Shown: piece by piece, positions 23,899 to 37,000 of the stretch
How the letters are laid out: every line of letters starts with the position of its first letter
Position numbering within the stretch: the first letter of the stretch is position 1
From: Cladocopium goreaui
Taxonomy: Eukaryota; Sar; Dinophyceae; Suessiales; Symbiodiniaceae
Reading direction: 5' to 3'
Length of the DNA: 64,000 nt
Assembly: GCA_947184155.2 (NCBI GenBank)
Contig: CAMXCT020006745.1
Coordinates: 514,501-578,500, forward strand
Position numbers and translations under genes: made by a program
Notes under the pieces: model-generated
Databases searched by the model: none
What the model was told of the DNA's origin: nothing
What the model saw: the letters and a program-made list of their open reading frames with translations, nothing else

Positions 23899-24034
23899 CA
23901 ATGTGAGGCCCCCAAGATAGCTAAGTTGGTGCACATGACTCCAATAAACTATGGTTTATGGCACGCAAATAACGAACTAGTTTCTGGGGCGAATCTAAGC
24001 CAACTAACATCACTGGGGGGCCTCACATTGTAGA
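23899..24034. mobile_element. Family F element, best copy
   Basis: Ends ACAATGTGAGGCCCCCA and TGGGGGGCCTCACATTGTAG form a strong terminal repeat. The middle has GATAGCTAAGTTGG and CCAACTAACATCACTG as a second inner repeat. No coding capacity. Confidence 0.75.
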
Positions 24035-24059
24035 AATAGATAGCAATTTCTGTTCCAAG

Positions 24060-24103
24060 GTTTTCTACGGGATTTCCTTCTGAATCCGGAAATCCGGCCA
24101 CAG
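24060..24103 (+). CDS. Candidate 44-nt internal exon
   Basis: The exon is bounded by TTCCAAG|GT and CCACAG|GTGGGT and reads FLRDFLLNPEIRPQ from the third base. Both borders fit the window's AG|G rule and the donor is GT. It starts 25 nt after the right end of a Family F inverted-repeat element, so that element forms the 3' part of the preceding intron. Parent gene unknown. Confidence 0.45.
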
Positions 24104-24326
24104 GTGGGTCTCCACCTACTGTCCCTGCGGTCCTGCCGCTCCTGGTGTCACAAAAAGGGGGCGGCAAAATCTGACAAACTGAACAGGCAACATGTGCAAT
24201 GTCCCACAGGCAAAGGGAGAAAACTGATCTTCCAAACTCTATGACAAAGCCTTGACATTCGAAACTCAAACCCCGCGAGTTTTCCCATTGGAATTGCGGA
24301 TGCCAAAAATTTCTTGATAAACCCGT

Positions 24327-24441
24327 ACCCATAGGATCCATGGTGCTGGTATATATGCTAACATGACTGGGGTATATTGATGGTAAATGTTACCATATAC
24401 ATATACATATATATATATAGCATACATGGATCCTATGGGGT
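24327..24441. mobile_element. Family D hairpin element
   Basis: Ends ACCCATAGGATCCATG and CATGGATCCTATGGGG around a TA-rich loop; the centre has GTATATTGATGGTAAATG. Confidence 0.7.
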
Positions 24442-24840
24442 ATGAATAATTATAAATTATAAATATTAAACTTCTGTTTGTGTTCCTTGACGACAGCCAA
24501 TCTATTCGGGTGTGTTCAGCAATGTGATCCTATCATGAACCTGACTCATGGGCCCCATGTCGATGGACAATCACACATGTTTGAACCATGTTTGAATCAA
24601 TGGATATGCCGCATGTTGAGATTTGTGAGTTGATGCAGCCCACTTGAGACATCAAGCAACCTAAACAGCAGCACTAGGATGCACTCGGGCAGAATGGGCC
24701 AGAGATCCAAAGGGGGATATTGTTTATTCCACGTTGAAGAAACATCTTGCAGCGATTAAAATCGGGACCGATAAACATACGGCAGGCATTGACAAGGTCT
24801 TTCCCTTTGTTTGAATCATACTTCTAAAATCTTCTAAAGT

Positions 24841-24946
24841 TACCCTCTGGTAAACTAACATAGCTATTGAACATTGCCATTTATAATTGATTTTCCCAGT
24901 CAAAATGGGGATTTTCCATAGTTATGTAAACGTTTACCAGAGGGTA
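24841..24946. mobile_element. Family A element
   Basis: Ends TACCCTCTGGTAAACTAAC and CGTTTACCAGAGGGTA. Confidence 0.8.
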
Positions 24947-25268
24947 GCTGTGTAAATTTCTCTGTGTGTTCTATGTTTCTAAAGAGTTTTCTTGACGTAG
25001 GCTTGGTTCAACGGAACGTTGAAAAAACCCATCGGGCGAAACTGGGAAAATCTACGGATTCAGATGATTCATAATTAGCAACCAGTTTTGGTCAACGGAA
25101 CAATCCAAGTTGATATATCGTGATATTGACTGAAACAACCATCAGATAGGTTGATATATATAAAGATATATGACAATATTTGATGATATATGATGATGGG
25201 TTAAAATATGGTGATATCTTTATCATTTCTCCCATTTTTCACAGCCATTCTCCCGTGCCGTTCCCGGC

Positions 25269-27305
25269 ATGCCGCGTCTCCAAGTGCATCCCATCGCCTC
25301 CCGCGCCCTCGATGTGGACCTCGACGATGGAACGACGCTGGCGGCGTTGAAGCGGGCGCTGGCGGAGCGCACGGGGATCGCGGTGGAGGAGCAGCGGCTG
25401 GTGCTGCGTGGCAAGCTGCTGGAGGAGACAACTGGGGCAGGTGTGAAGGTAGAGTTATAAATCTATTTAAAACAATTTTAGAGATATATCTGGTAAATCA
25501 AAGATGGCAATGGAAAATAATCTACAGTAAATAGAGATTTGTTCCTTGCCATGTTTGATCTTTTTAGATCGTAATTAGCCCCGGTATCTCACAAAACTTG
25601 GAAGCCCCGTTTTTGTCGGATACCACTTGCTAAAGTTGTTGGGATAATTGGTCATTCTGTTTTGGAGGGTATTTCAGAATTTCAGACCTCAGGCTAGATG
25701 TTGCAGGCCTAAGTAGATTTGGGTTGGACATTTCTGGGAGCAGTGAGGATGGGGTAACGCAGCCTGCCTGTACTAAAGTGCTAAACGATCAAACGATTGG
25801 TGAATTCAGCAAAGGAACTTAGATTTGATGTTGTGTTGCTTGAAGTTTTCAAGTGCCATGTTACATCATTGTCCACCTCAAGAATCCTACAGATGTGGTC
25901 CATTGCTGGCATGATCGACCCTCTTGGCCACATCACCACGGGTAGGTAGTTCCAAATGTTCTTTGGTTCTTCCCTTTTGCTAGTCCGTGTGGTAAACTAA
26001 CATAAATGTAGACATGGAAAATGATCTGCATGTTAGTTTGCAGGCGGGCATACATTGAAATACCATATAAAAGTCATCCTGGAGATTGGAACATGTTTTC
26101 CTGAAATGAGAAGATCTTTGAACATCGACTTCTTTCCAGCTTGACATATGGGTTTGTCTGAAAATAGGGTATATTCCCAAACAAATAGCCATAAAAAATA
26201 GGGATAATGATCAGCAAAACCATTGGGTTTAGGGGTACACAACATTTTCAGACACACCCATATGATTTGCTCAAGGAATTTTGAGGGATGGGCGGCTCAC
26301 CCTGCAAAAGGATGACGTTGACGTCTCTTCCATCGATGGACGCATTTTCCTGGCGCGGAGAACCACTGGACGTCGCGGCGAGACTGAAGAGGTTCAACTG
26401 ACCGTGAAGATCCTTGTCGGAGTGGTATAACATGGTATAACATGGTATAACATGGTATAACATGGTATAACATGGTATAACATGGTATAACATGGTATAA
26501 CATGGTAGAACAGCTGGAATATGTATGAACATGTTGGGTCTTTAATTTTTGGGCAACTCTGGAGAATAATTATGAATAGATATGGTCATAGCCTGCGGAC
26601 ATTGTTTGGCCGAGGATGGTGGATGGGGTGTCTCATCCAGGGATTCGAATCAACAGCTCCTTGGATCGTTTGGCCCGGGACTTTCAGCAAGAGGCGCGCG
26701 GCATGCCGGGCGCCGCGCGGCTGCCTGGGGATGCCTGGGCCAGTTCAACCAGTTCAACAGGAAGGGATACCCTCTGGTAATGACTAACATAGCTATTGAA
26801 AATGACCATAGAAATAGTGGATTTTCCCATGAATCATGGTGATTTTCCATAGCTATGTTAGTCATTACCAAAGGGTATGAAGACCAGAAGACCACATTTT
26901 TCCCGTTTTTCCCACGTTTCTTTTGCATCATGATCATCATGGCACTGGGATGCACTCGGCAGCCAGTTGAACTTCAGCCATGGTTTCACGAGGATGAATT
27001 CTGGACACTGTGTGTCGTTAATGGGTCCGAGGACCCATTGATTTAACCATAAAACATGAAAAAAAATGCAGGAAGTGGATTCCTTGTTCAGCAAAAAAAC
27101 TGATGTAATTACTTCTATTCTATAGTCCATTCTATAGTTCTCTTGATATTCATAGTTCATATCATCGTTTGTTTTCATTGCAGGTTCCATCCGCAGATAC
27201 CCAGGAAATCCCAGGTACCTGTTGGCTCACCATCCAGGTCTTGCTTCAGATGAATTTACCTCTCGAACTTGGCTACAAATTTGTGACAAAGGGCCGCTTG
27301 ATTAG
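25269..27305 (+). CDS. Ubiquitin-like-domain protein, 5' exons
   Basis: Exon 1 (25269-25424) starts MPRLQVHPIASRALDVDLDD and continues GTTLAALKRALAERTGI then VEEQRLVLRGKLLE: a ubiquitin-like fold with the usual helix and the QRL.LRGK strand. It ends CTGGAG|GAG (GA donor). Exon 2 (26311-26419) continues in phase with DDVDVSSIDGRIFLARR, the last strand of the fold, then TTGRRGETEEVQLTVKIL. Exon 3 (26641-26760) gives IRINSSLDRLARDFQQEARG, helical, then a Gly/Ala/Ser-rich linker. A possible exon 4 starts at 27184 (AG|GTTCC); in phase it reads SIRRYPGNPRYLLAHHPGLA and stops at 27305, though another frame runs to 27357. N-terminal ubiquitin-like domains of this sort occur in BAG6/Scythe, ubiquilin and similar shuttle or chaperone proteins; which one cannot be said. 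The ubiquitin-like domain is clear; the C-terminal half is not. Confidence 0.65.
26145..26265. repeat. Second copy of the GTCTGAAAAT inverted pair
   Basis: ACATATGGGTTTGTCTGAAA on the left and TTTTCAGACACACCCATATG on the right flank about 80 nt. It lies just before exon 2 of the ubiquitin-like gene. Confidence 0.6.
26424..26509. repeat. TGGTATAACA tandem array next to a splice donor
   Basis: About eight copies of a 10-bp unit start within a few bases of the inferred end of exon 2 of the ubiquitin-like gene (26419). The donor is GA, or a GT inside the first repeat unit. Confidence 0.85.
26768..26877. mobile_element. Family A element 7 nt from a splice donor
   Basis: Ends TACCCTCTGGTAATGAC and GTCATTACCAAAGGGTA. 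Exon 3 of the ubiquitin-like gene ends at 26760, so the element opens the intron after only seven bases. Confidence 0.85.
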
Positions 27306-27357
27306 CGAGGTGCTGGAATCTGGGGGGAAACTGGGAAGACCTGGCCTGGTGACTTGA

Positions 27358-28026
27358 AGATGATCTATATCTATGTATATTAATATATATATATATACCA
27401 TATCTGTGTGTGTGTGTTGAGGGAGGCACGCTCAAATGACTGCAATCTATCACGAACCAATCGTCGAAGGTCATCCAAAGACAACCCAATGGACAAGACA
27501 AAAATGGTCGATGGATATGCTACATATGGCGAAAATTGACCCTTGACCAAAACACCTTGGGATGGTTGCAAGAAGCAACAAACGTTTTGTGGGTCGGTAC
27601 CCGAGGTTTTAGACATAGCAACATATGTTTTGTTTCTGTAAGGTCCAAAGTTGCAACACATACAGTATCAAAATGCATTAAACGCAGTCTCTCAAGCAGC
27701 TTGAGGGTCCAAACGGTGGTCGTGGGTCAAACTCTGCTACCCTTGAAAAAACAAGTGACAGAATGATAAAAAAAAAATGGTGTCAAAACAATTAGACCAT
27801 GCTTGGGCGGGATGAACATCTGATAATTTCCAGATATCACCAGGGTACCAAGGCTTTGATCCCTAAACTCGGAAATGCAGACCTGGTGCCCAACTATCCC
27901 AACATATCCCAACTTACTAGGCCAAAATCAGGATTACATTGATTACATGGGTCCAATGGGTATCAGTGATATCAAGCTATTGGTGTTGACAACGATGAAC
28001 CTCGATGCAGCTCAGCGGGATCCCGG
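27358..28026. other. Intergenic, no supported gene
   Basis: This stretch lies between the ubiquitin-like gene and the first MUS81-type exon. It holds a TA/TG microsatellite (about 27375-27420) and otherwise AT-moderate DNA with no AG|G-bordered coding patch that I trust. Confidence 0.5.
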
Positions 28027-31000
28027 ATGAGCAGCACTGCCATGGCCAAGATTTGGAACGCGGATTTGGCCCATGCAGCGGAAGTCAGGGTATCTGGGCA
28101 CCCAAAAACGGGTGGTGGCCGAGAAACGGCAGAGATTTTGGTGGAATCGTGGGGATATCATGGTGATTTTTGGAGTTTTTGGTGGGGAACATCCTGGGGA
28201 TACAACAGATTTCCTTTGGGACCCATGAAGCGGGGCATCTCTGCGATACATGATAGGCATCTACAGAGTTGGGTGCCCTCAGAGAATGGACAGCCACCAT
28301 ATGTATATGATTGTATATGTATATATATATATATATGTACACACATACTTACCTCGAAGAACTACTTGCAAGCGAGGGTCACATACCCTTTCTAGATATG
28401 TTGACAATGTTTGCTTGTTTGTTTTAGTTTTTCTCCGAGCTTCTATAGTTCCTTGGCGGATAGCGATGATGGCCGAGGTGTGGTATCACCAGTCCAAAGG
28501 CAGCTCCAAGGAGTTCATGTGGCGCAAGGCTCATGAAGCGTCGCTGGGCGTGACAACGCTGTGGGAGAAGTCTTTGAGGCTTTTGCTGATGGTTCAAAGA
28601 TGTTCAAACGATTGAAGCAACAGCAAATTGGGAATTGTATGGAATTGTCCAAAAGTGGGGTGAAAGTACAGATCAATTTGGAAGAGTGGGATGATGATCC
28701 TCAATTGATGTTCCATTTTGATTGGGGTTAAACCACCAACCAAACAGTGACGCATTGCTAGGTGTGCACTACCACCACAGCCTCTAGATGCGGAGCATTG
28801 TTTGCATTTAGCTGCGTTAGAACGTAGTGGTCTAGCTAAGCACATGGCACACTTGCAACTTCAGTGAGCACTATGACTGTGGCACACTCTCCAGGACTTT
28901 ACAAAACCCAAGCCGGTCGGGCATAAAATAAGTTTCCATTTCTTCAGTGTGAGTTCAAAATTTGGACCCCCATGTTCATCCTCCAAGTGGGTTCTCTGAA
29001 AATAAGGTGCCCCTCGAATTTGTTGATGATAATTTCTCATCATATTCTCATTCACATTGCCATTTGGGTCTAGTATGTAACCTAATATGTGGGACACAGC
29101 CATTTAAGACAGATTGCCCTTCTGTCAAAAATCGCAACTCCGTACACATGGATTCAGTGTATATAGTCTATATATAGTGCCATCTGGTTACTTAACATAG
29201 CCATGGAAAATCACCATTTTTATAGGTAAACCATCTATTTCTATGGGCCATCTATACCATGGCTATGTTAGTCATAACCAGAGGGTTTTTCCGATTTGAC
29301 ACTGCCGATCATCCTTGGATGTTTCTCAGGATCTTAGCAGTGGAGAAGGAGATTCGTCAGTACAGCAGCGGTCGGGTGGTGAACATGCCCAAACTCAAGG
29401 AACGCACCACGCTGCTGGAACTAGAGGCCATCCTACGGGGAGAGCCTCGGTTTTTGGGGGAAACGCATCGAGAAGGTTTTGGCCCCTTTGGAGCAGCCTT
29501 GATGTTCAAATATAGTGTTATAAACTGTTGGAAATATATAGAAATATATATATATATAAATATTAGATACATGTTGTATAATAATTATATATGATATCTA
29601 GATTATCTATGTGTTGTATGTATGTGTTGCGTAATACGCAGACCCCAAGACATTACATTGGGGAACAAAATAGCTATCAAAAGTCCAGAGTTATTAATGG
29701 ATTTGTGATAGCGAAGTTGATTGAACCAGTTAACTAGAGTGTACAGAGTATGTATATATATATATGTATATATTAGAGTTGGTTGAGCTAACTTATTAAC
29801 TAAATTTGGGGTAGATATATCGAACTTGCGCATGGCGGTTATACACCAACAAACATAACTTGAGGGTACTACGGTACTACCCTGTATGGACTGGAACATG
29901 CTTTGTTGGGAGGGTGAATGGATTCATTTGGATAAATTTGACCACGACCTCACGTTGCGACGGAACAATGGAATAATGGTTAGTAAGGGCAATTGTGAAG
30001 ACAAGGCCTTATTTCAGGTTGGTGAATTATCATATTTTTAGCAACATGTTTTGCAGGTATCTATATAACTATCTGACAAGATCAAGTAGCCCGGCAGATG
30101 GCCCATAGATGGTCCCCAACCTTGTCAGTCCCCATTTTTGAGCCTTGGCTAAGGTGGCTCCCCCTTAGCCCCCTAGATAGCTAAGTTGGTTTATAATGTA
30201 AACATAGGTACCCTCTGGTAAACTAACATAACTATGGAAAATCACCATTTTTAATGGGAAAACTCACTATATACTATAAATGACCATTTTCAATAGCTAT
30301 GTTAAATTACCAGAGGGTAAACCATGATTTAGGGTAGATGTATCGACAATAAACCAACTTGTACTGTGGGACGCCGCATTGTAGCAAGTATTTCATTTAT
30401 GTGACCCCAGTCTGGAATTATTTTCTCTCAGCGCTGCATCCAAGGAGAAACCCATCGTGCCGCCCGAGATGCAAGAAGCAGAACCAGTGGAGCGAGACTA
30501 TGCACAGCATCCCTACCTGAAACGCATGCAGTTTCGCGGCGGTGGCTATGCCATTCTGATGGCCTTACATTTAAGATCTGCAAGTGCAAACCTGCGACAG
30601 TTCATGTACAAGTCACTCGGATTGAGATGATAGTTCTTGGTGGATAGGAATGGATAGGGGCCATAGTGTGGGATCTTCTGCATTCACAAATGGAAGCTGA
30701 TGAAAATGAAAGCAACGAACCACTCCGAAGAGACTGCTCGGCAGTATCAGTAGACAGTCCCAGAGTCTCTGGGTTTCAAGACTCTACAGCTCCGTGGTTG
30801 CAAGACTATAGGAAATAGTTTCAGTCTCGAAGAGATACCCTCTGGTAAACTAACATAGCTATTGAAAATGACCATTTATAGTGGATTCTCCCATTCATCA
30901 TGGTGATTTTCCATAGCTGTGTTAAATTACCAGAGGGTAATTCATTCCTAAAGCAAAGTGGTGACCTCCATGTTTTCGGTATGTGGTGTTTCAGTTCCAA

Positions 31001-34000
31001 CATAGCTGAAAAACTACGACAACGATGATGGGTGAATGACGACGATGACGATGACGACGACGACGACGATGACGACGATGATGATGAATCATGAATCATG
31101 ATGGTGGTAGTCATCACTTTAACTTTTATTGTTATTGCATTGATGTTTCTTTAGTCTTCGTTGTTGAGGAATCAGCCGCTGATCGCCAGGTCTGAACTCA
31201 TCCATGACGCGCAGCCGTACTGTGACGTTACCATGGAGGGTGGCTGGGGCGCAGCCAATGGTTGGACGTCCATCCGCTCCTTGTGTCCTGGTGTGGTGGT
31301 GGATGTTGGGGATGCGCATAAAACACCAAACCAATGGTCTGACATGAGGGTTGTTAGCCACCAACAACCAATATATATATATATATATTATATATATATA
31401 TTATATATATATATATATTATATATATAATCATGGCTGATTAACATTTACTAACCATCTATTTTTGGTTTGCTCTTTTTTTGCTATTTAGGAGTGGTTCA
31501 CACTCCCTAAGTCTGTGGAACCCCAAAGACTTGGAGGAATACTATGATCTTCATGCCAAGGGTGGGGGCCGGTGAGGCGGCTTGGGGGATGTTGAGATGG
31601 CCAAAAAACTGTGGACAATATAAGTTATAGGTACTGGATGCGGCAGGATTTTGTATACGCAAGACTTATGGATTTTTAACTGTTTCAAACAAGACTCCGA
31701 TGACTCTTGCATCTGACCCAAAGCGTCGGTCTCTCTGCGGTTGGGATATGACTGGACGTAGGTAACTAGGAACATCTAGGAAATAAGAAGTGATATAATT
31801 AGGAACCAACAGCAGGCATTTACCCAAGACGTCGCGGGTGTGATAAAAATCCAAACAACTCCCCACGCTTCGTTGACAAAATCCAGCCACTAGATCCGGC
31901 CAATCATCTAAGAGATTGGCCGTGGGTAGTAGTACGGATAAACCCCCGTTGTAATATATCCACTGATGTTTTTGGATGTAAGTCAGTTTCCCAACTATTT
32001 CCCAAGACATAGAAAGACATAGATATAACAGATGTAACAGATGATAATAGTTTATTCGAAGCATAGCTGGATAGATAGCTGGAATCTAATTTATTAAATC
32101 ATTAATAGATTATAAATATGCTATATTATAGCTGTCATGTTTGGGGATCGCTGCTCCGAGGTTATCCCACCGCCTGGTGCTGTCTTCCAAAGGCCCACAG
32201 GGCGGGCGCGAGGAGTTTCACCTCACTCCCGAAGGACAGCGCTTCGTGACGGCCATGCTGCAGCGCTGGGGCGGCGGAGCGCCCGGGAGAGCGGGAGATG
32301 GAGATGGTGGTGACTGGGTGAAGTTTAAGTGGATATAAGATGAGATAAGTGGATTTAAAAAACACTACGGTTGAGTGATGTTTTTTTCTTTTTGAATTTG
32401 AAGTTGAGTGACAACACTATATTTTCATGATCTGCAGCCGTGCCTTTGAGTGGTTTCTATTTACGGTACCTCACTCCCAGACTTGATTGAAGGTGTTTTT
32501 CTTAATCAAAACAATTCTTGGGTGAGAATTGCTACTTGGATTGGAGGATCATCCACTTACTAAGTGGTTGATATTATAGATCGGATCACCCACTGAGGGG
32601 CCGGACATGCTAACACTTGTTACCAGTTCCTAAGTGGAATGATCCTCCCGTTTTGCTGCAGAATCGATCCATTGATCTTCGCTTCCAAGGTGAGGCCGAG
32701 AGGAACCCAGCCATGGTCTCCCCATCTGCCGCGGCACGGGGCCGTTCGCGCGGCTGTTCGCGCTCACGCGGCGCGCGTCCCCGCTGGGCTGCGCCCACCT
32801 TTCGACCTGCGGCGGCGGCGGCGGTGCGGGCGGCCCCGACGCCCTGTATGGCGAAGCCTGCTGTGCAACAGGAGCTGGAGGAGATTGAGATTTCTAGTCA
32901 CTTCATGCAGTTTTGGAAGATGTTGGAAGAATTGTTGGCTATTTTGTGTTCTGAATCTTGAATGTTGTCTCCAAATTCTGGAACTGTAAATGTTGGTCTG
33001 TTTAAAGGACCAATTGGACTGCCAAGCTGATGCGAAGATGATGCTAAGCAGTTGGATGGTCTTTTGGGGTTCCCACACTGTTGTGTTTGTACAGGTGCAA
33101 ACTAGCGAAACTACGCATATGCTTTTCTATCTGCTTGGTTCCACTCAAAATACATTGATTCTATATATATATATAGATAGACAAATGCAGGTGTTTGCTC
33201 AATTCCTCTCTTGGTAAAACCAGTTTTCAGGTGAGTCGGAGTCAGCTCGCGACGTGGAAAGTCGATCTCAAGTGGTGTTGCTGGTGGACGAACGCGTGCC
33301 TTGGCACCATCCACGGCGATGAACGCCTCCCCTGCCCATGGGGGAAGGAACATTCATTTGGGGGGTTCTTAAAATGATTTGAAGGTATACCCCATTTTAG
33401 GAAACCACCATTTACCAGCTATTTAACATGTTATTTTCGTGTGTGAACAGAGCCGGGCACCAGGGTTTTGACCCATAGCACATTTTACTGCACCGACCAG
33501 GCCTGACAGGACAGTCTCAGAGAAAATGGGCTTGGAAGAGCATCAAAAGCCGAGTGAACGGCCATGGTTCAGATCCCAAGTACGCTAGAAAAAAGGGGCG
33601 GTATATGTTATATCATGTTATACCAATTTTGGAGATGTAATATCCATTTAAACATCACTTGATCTGGCTATTTGCTAATATTTCCAGGTGAATTATGGTG
33701 AATTATGGTGAATTATGGTGAATTATTCCAAACATGCCAAAAAGGATACTGGATTTGATAGCGGCTTGGTCCCCATTTGCAGGTTCCCTTGGTTTTTCTT
33801 CTCCGGTCAGCACAAGGTGATGTACCCCCCAGTTATAAATGGATTATAAGTCTTACAATCCCATTATCTATATATAGACAATAGATATATCACCAACCAA
33901 AACCATTGTTATTGGCAAGTTGGTGGTTTCAAACATGTTTTTATTGTTCCATTTCATATATGGGATGTCATCCTTCCCATTGACGAACTCCATCATTCTG

Positions 34001-37000
34001 CAGAGGGGTAGGTCAACCACCAAGCAGTTTTGTTAAGTTATTGGACTATAAACCCTATAGTAAGTATAGAATAGTATAGATATATCTACCATAAACCATA
34101 GTTATTGGACTTATTGGCACCAACTTAACAAAAATTTTGGGGCACCACCCGACCCTGCACCAACTGAGCCGAGCCGGTCCCAGGAGCGTCTTCGGAACAC
34201 CGAGCCTCGACGCTTCTTCGAGCGCATCGAGAGCATGGCGGCGGCCGGGCGGCGGCGTTTGAAGCTGGGGGACTTTGCGTGGACCTTGTGGCTGGGAACG
34301 GAGTGGGTTATTTAAGCCATCTAAATGGTGTATCAAAATTATGGTGAATTATATTATGGTGAATTATGGTGAATTATGGTGAATTATCCCACGTAATAAG
34401 CCATTTAAATGGATAATATGACGAAGTGGGTTATATTTGAGATGGTGATAAAGATGATTTCAAGCTGGGTGATATATAGACCATTATAGAATATGCATCA
34501 TTGGATGGTGATAAAGATGAAATATGATGAAATGAATATGATTGAATTGGTTCTTTTCTGGGATTTTATGGTGATTTTTCAGCTGTCACATAGCTGTGAT
34601 TTTAGGGATGACAATGGATGAACATGGCCCATAAAAAGTGCGTTGATTTACACTGAATAACCTACCCAGGAGGTTTCCGATTCGTCATGGGGGTACCCCG
34701 AAATCATCCTGTCCTTAGACCATTTTAGTATTGAATCCATAGTTTTGGGGATCACTTGATATCAAGCCGGAATTAATAAACCCCTAGTTTACTCGTTGGC
34801 GGGGTACCATTTATGAAGGGACAAAAAGGCTATTTTCGGAACCCACCAGGTGAATGAATTGGGTGTCAAGATTACTGTAGCAACCCACTTTTATATGGAA
34901 GAAGCCTACTTAGGGGGCTTAATTAGGGGCCTTACTAACCAGGATTACTAACCAGTTAGATGGATGAACCTCCTAAGTGACAATTCAACAAACTCCTTCC
35001 AAAAGGTAGCCCTTGCAAAGGTGGTTGTTGGTGGATTAATGAGCTTTCATAAAACCCAACAATTGTCGTTGTTGGGGGATTGCAGCAGGTACACCCCCAA
35101 AATTTAGCCATCAATAATGAGATATCATGGGGATTAACCAAGCAAACGGAGAAAAAGGGGTGTGGAAGATGTTTTGCAATATTTCGGAGCCATAAATAGA
35201 GGTTTCGTGTTAAATTTAGCGGCTGTATTGGGATGAGTCAATCTTATGACCGATTTATTACCACCTATAATTATATATTATATAGACGATTTGTCCACCC
35301 CTGGTCCCTTTTAAAGCTGCCCTCTCATGTCTTCAGCATGAAGCTCCCTCTTTCAACATTTTCAACTTTAACCTGTTTCTGTTCATTCTTTTGCTGGAAC
35401 CCATTCTGGCATGACGTCTTGCAATATGAGAACTGTCAGTCATTTTACTGGTTCTCCCCACTCTCAGTTTAACCTCTGTTGGCTAAGTTTACGGGCATTT
35501 TTCTTCGCAAAGAATGGAAGGTCCAACCCTTCACCCTTACAATGTGGGTTTGTCTAAATATATACTATATAAATATACTTATAGGGTAACCCAAACTTTG
35601 AGGTGTTTCTCTAAAAAGCCATGATTTATCCACTCACAATCTCACATTGTTGAAGGGGTTATTCCGTTATTCGGTATACCAAATTTATATTTTCAAAATT
35701 TACATCATCAGATGGACATTAAATATTGTTCAACATCCCCACTGTTTCATCATTAAATCCCATTGTAAGTCCATTCTGAAGTCCGTATGTTATTAAGATT
35801 CTTCCTATTCTTCCTTCATCGAATGGCCATTTTCATGGAAAATGGAGGTTTAGTTAAGTCACCCTGTTCTTCCCTCATCAAATGGCCATATTTTCAATGG
35901 GAACATGGGAGGTTTAAACATGTTCGCTGCAAACCCTAGGTTTGCCCGCGGCGAATCCCTCATATCCTTTGACATGCTCAAATCCCTGCGTAGGGTTTGA
36001 GTTGTTTACTTTCCAAAACAACAAACCCTAAAATACCCTAAAACCTAGATTAAACCCTAAATCCTGAAAACTTACAGTCACGATCACTGCGTATAGCCAG
36101 TGTTTTCATTTATCCCCTGGTGATAAGTGTATCATATTGTTTGGATGTGTTGTTTTTTCGTGTGGGCGAACGTGTGGGCTTTGGAGGGAACATGTTCATT
36201 CCAAGGTCTGAAGGTCCCATGGTGGACCTGCTTCTGGAACGGAAACGCATCGAAGATCTGGTGGGACGCTCTGCAAAAGGAGATCACTTGCGGCAACTGC
36301 GACGGATGGACGCCTGGATGAAGCCGTGATTTTTTTTGATTTTTGTTGGCGGATGAAGCACGCGCAAAAAAACCATGGGATAGATGGGATTTAGATGGAT
36401 TTCAGCTGGATTTGTCGATGGATTTCAGATGATTTGACCATGAAAAATGCTGGGTTTTTAGCAGTGACGAATGGATTTCATACTGTGTGATGGGACCATC
36501 AAGAATAGTTAATTTAAATTAATTTAACATCTTTGACCAGTGAATGTGAATCCTGGCGATTTCGGGCACTGAGCAGTGGCTGCCATCAAGCCTAGGGCTT
36601 GTGGAGATCCAGGGAGTGTCACAATCCACTGGGAGTCTGATTGCCCAGTGGCGGAGTGGATGGAAAATGGACGGTTGAAACCCGTTGATCGGTAAAAAAT
36701 AAAACCTTCTTTTCAACCATAGATTTTACATGATGTTCCCTTACATCATAACTGAATCGTAAACATTCTATGTGTGAATCCCTATCAGCCGAGTTAAAGT
36801 TCACTGGAAATTGTCGTTGGAACTAGGGCAATAAAACTGGTTCGAGGTGGTTTCAATATATTTCAATGATGAATCTAATCGTGGAAAGGATTCCTCCGGC
36901 AGCCTGCGACCCTGACACCAATCCCTTCAAGGTATCGATCGAATCTGAGGACGTCTAGTCACATTGAAATGATGACCTTGGGATACCTTGGGGAGACTGA

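Noticed and set aside
23949..24341. 130-codon minus-strand open frame
   Set aside because: It crosses a Family F element and a + strand exon with clean borders (24060-24103); no family similarity seen.
26424..26509. Possible CRISPR-like regular repeat
   Set aside because: The 10-bp units are contiguous, with no spacers, and lie in a eukaryotic intron.
28027..28089. Resemblance of AKIWNADLAHAAEV to the start of a CAP/SCP secreted domain
   Set aside because: The next exon in phase continues into a MUS81-like N-terminal helix (FMWRKAHEASL), and the following exons are clearly MUS81; no CAP signature motifs appear downstream.
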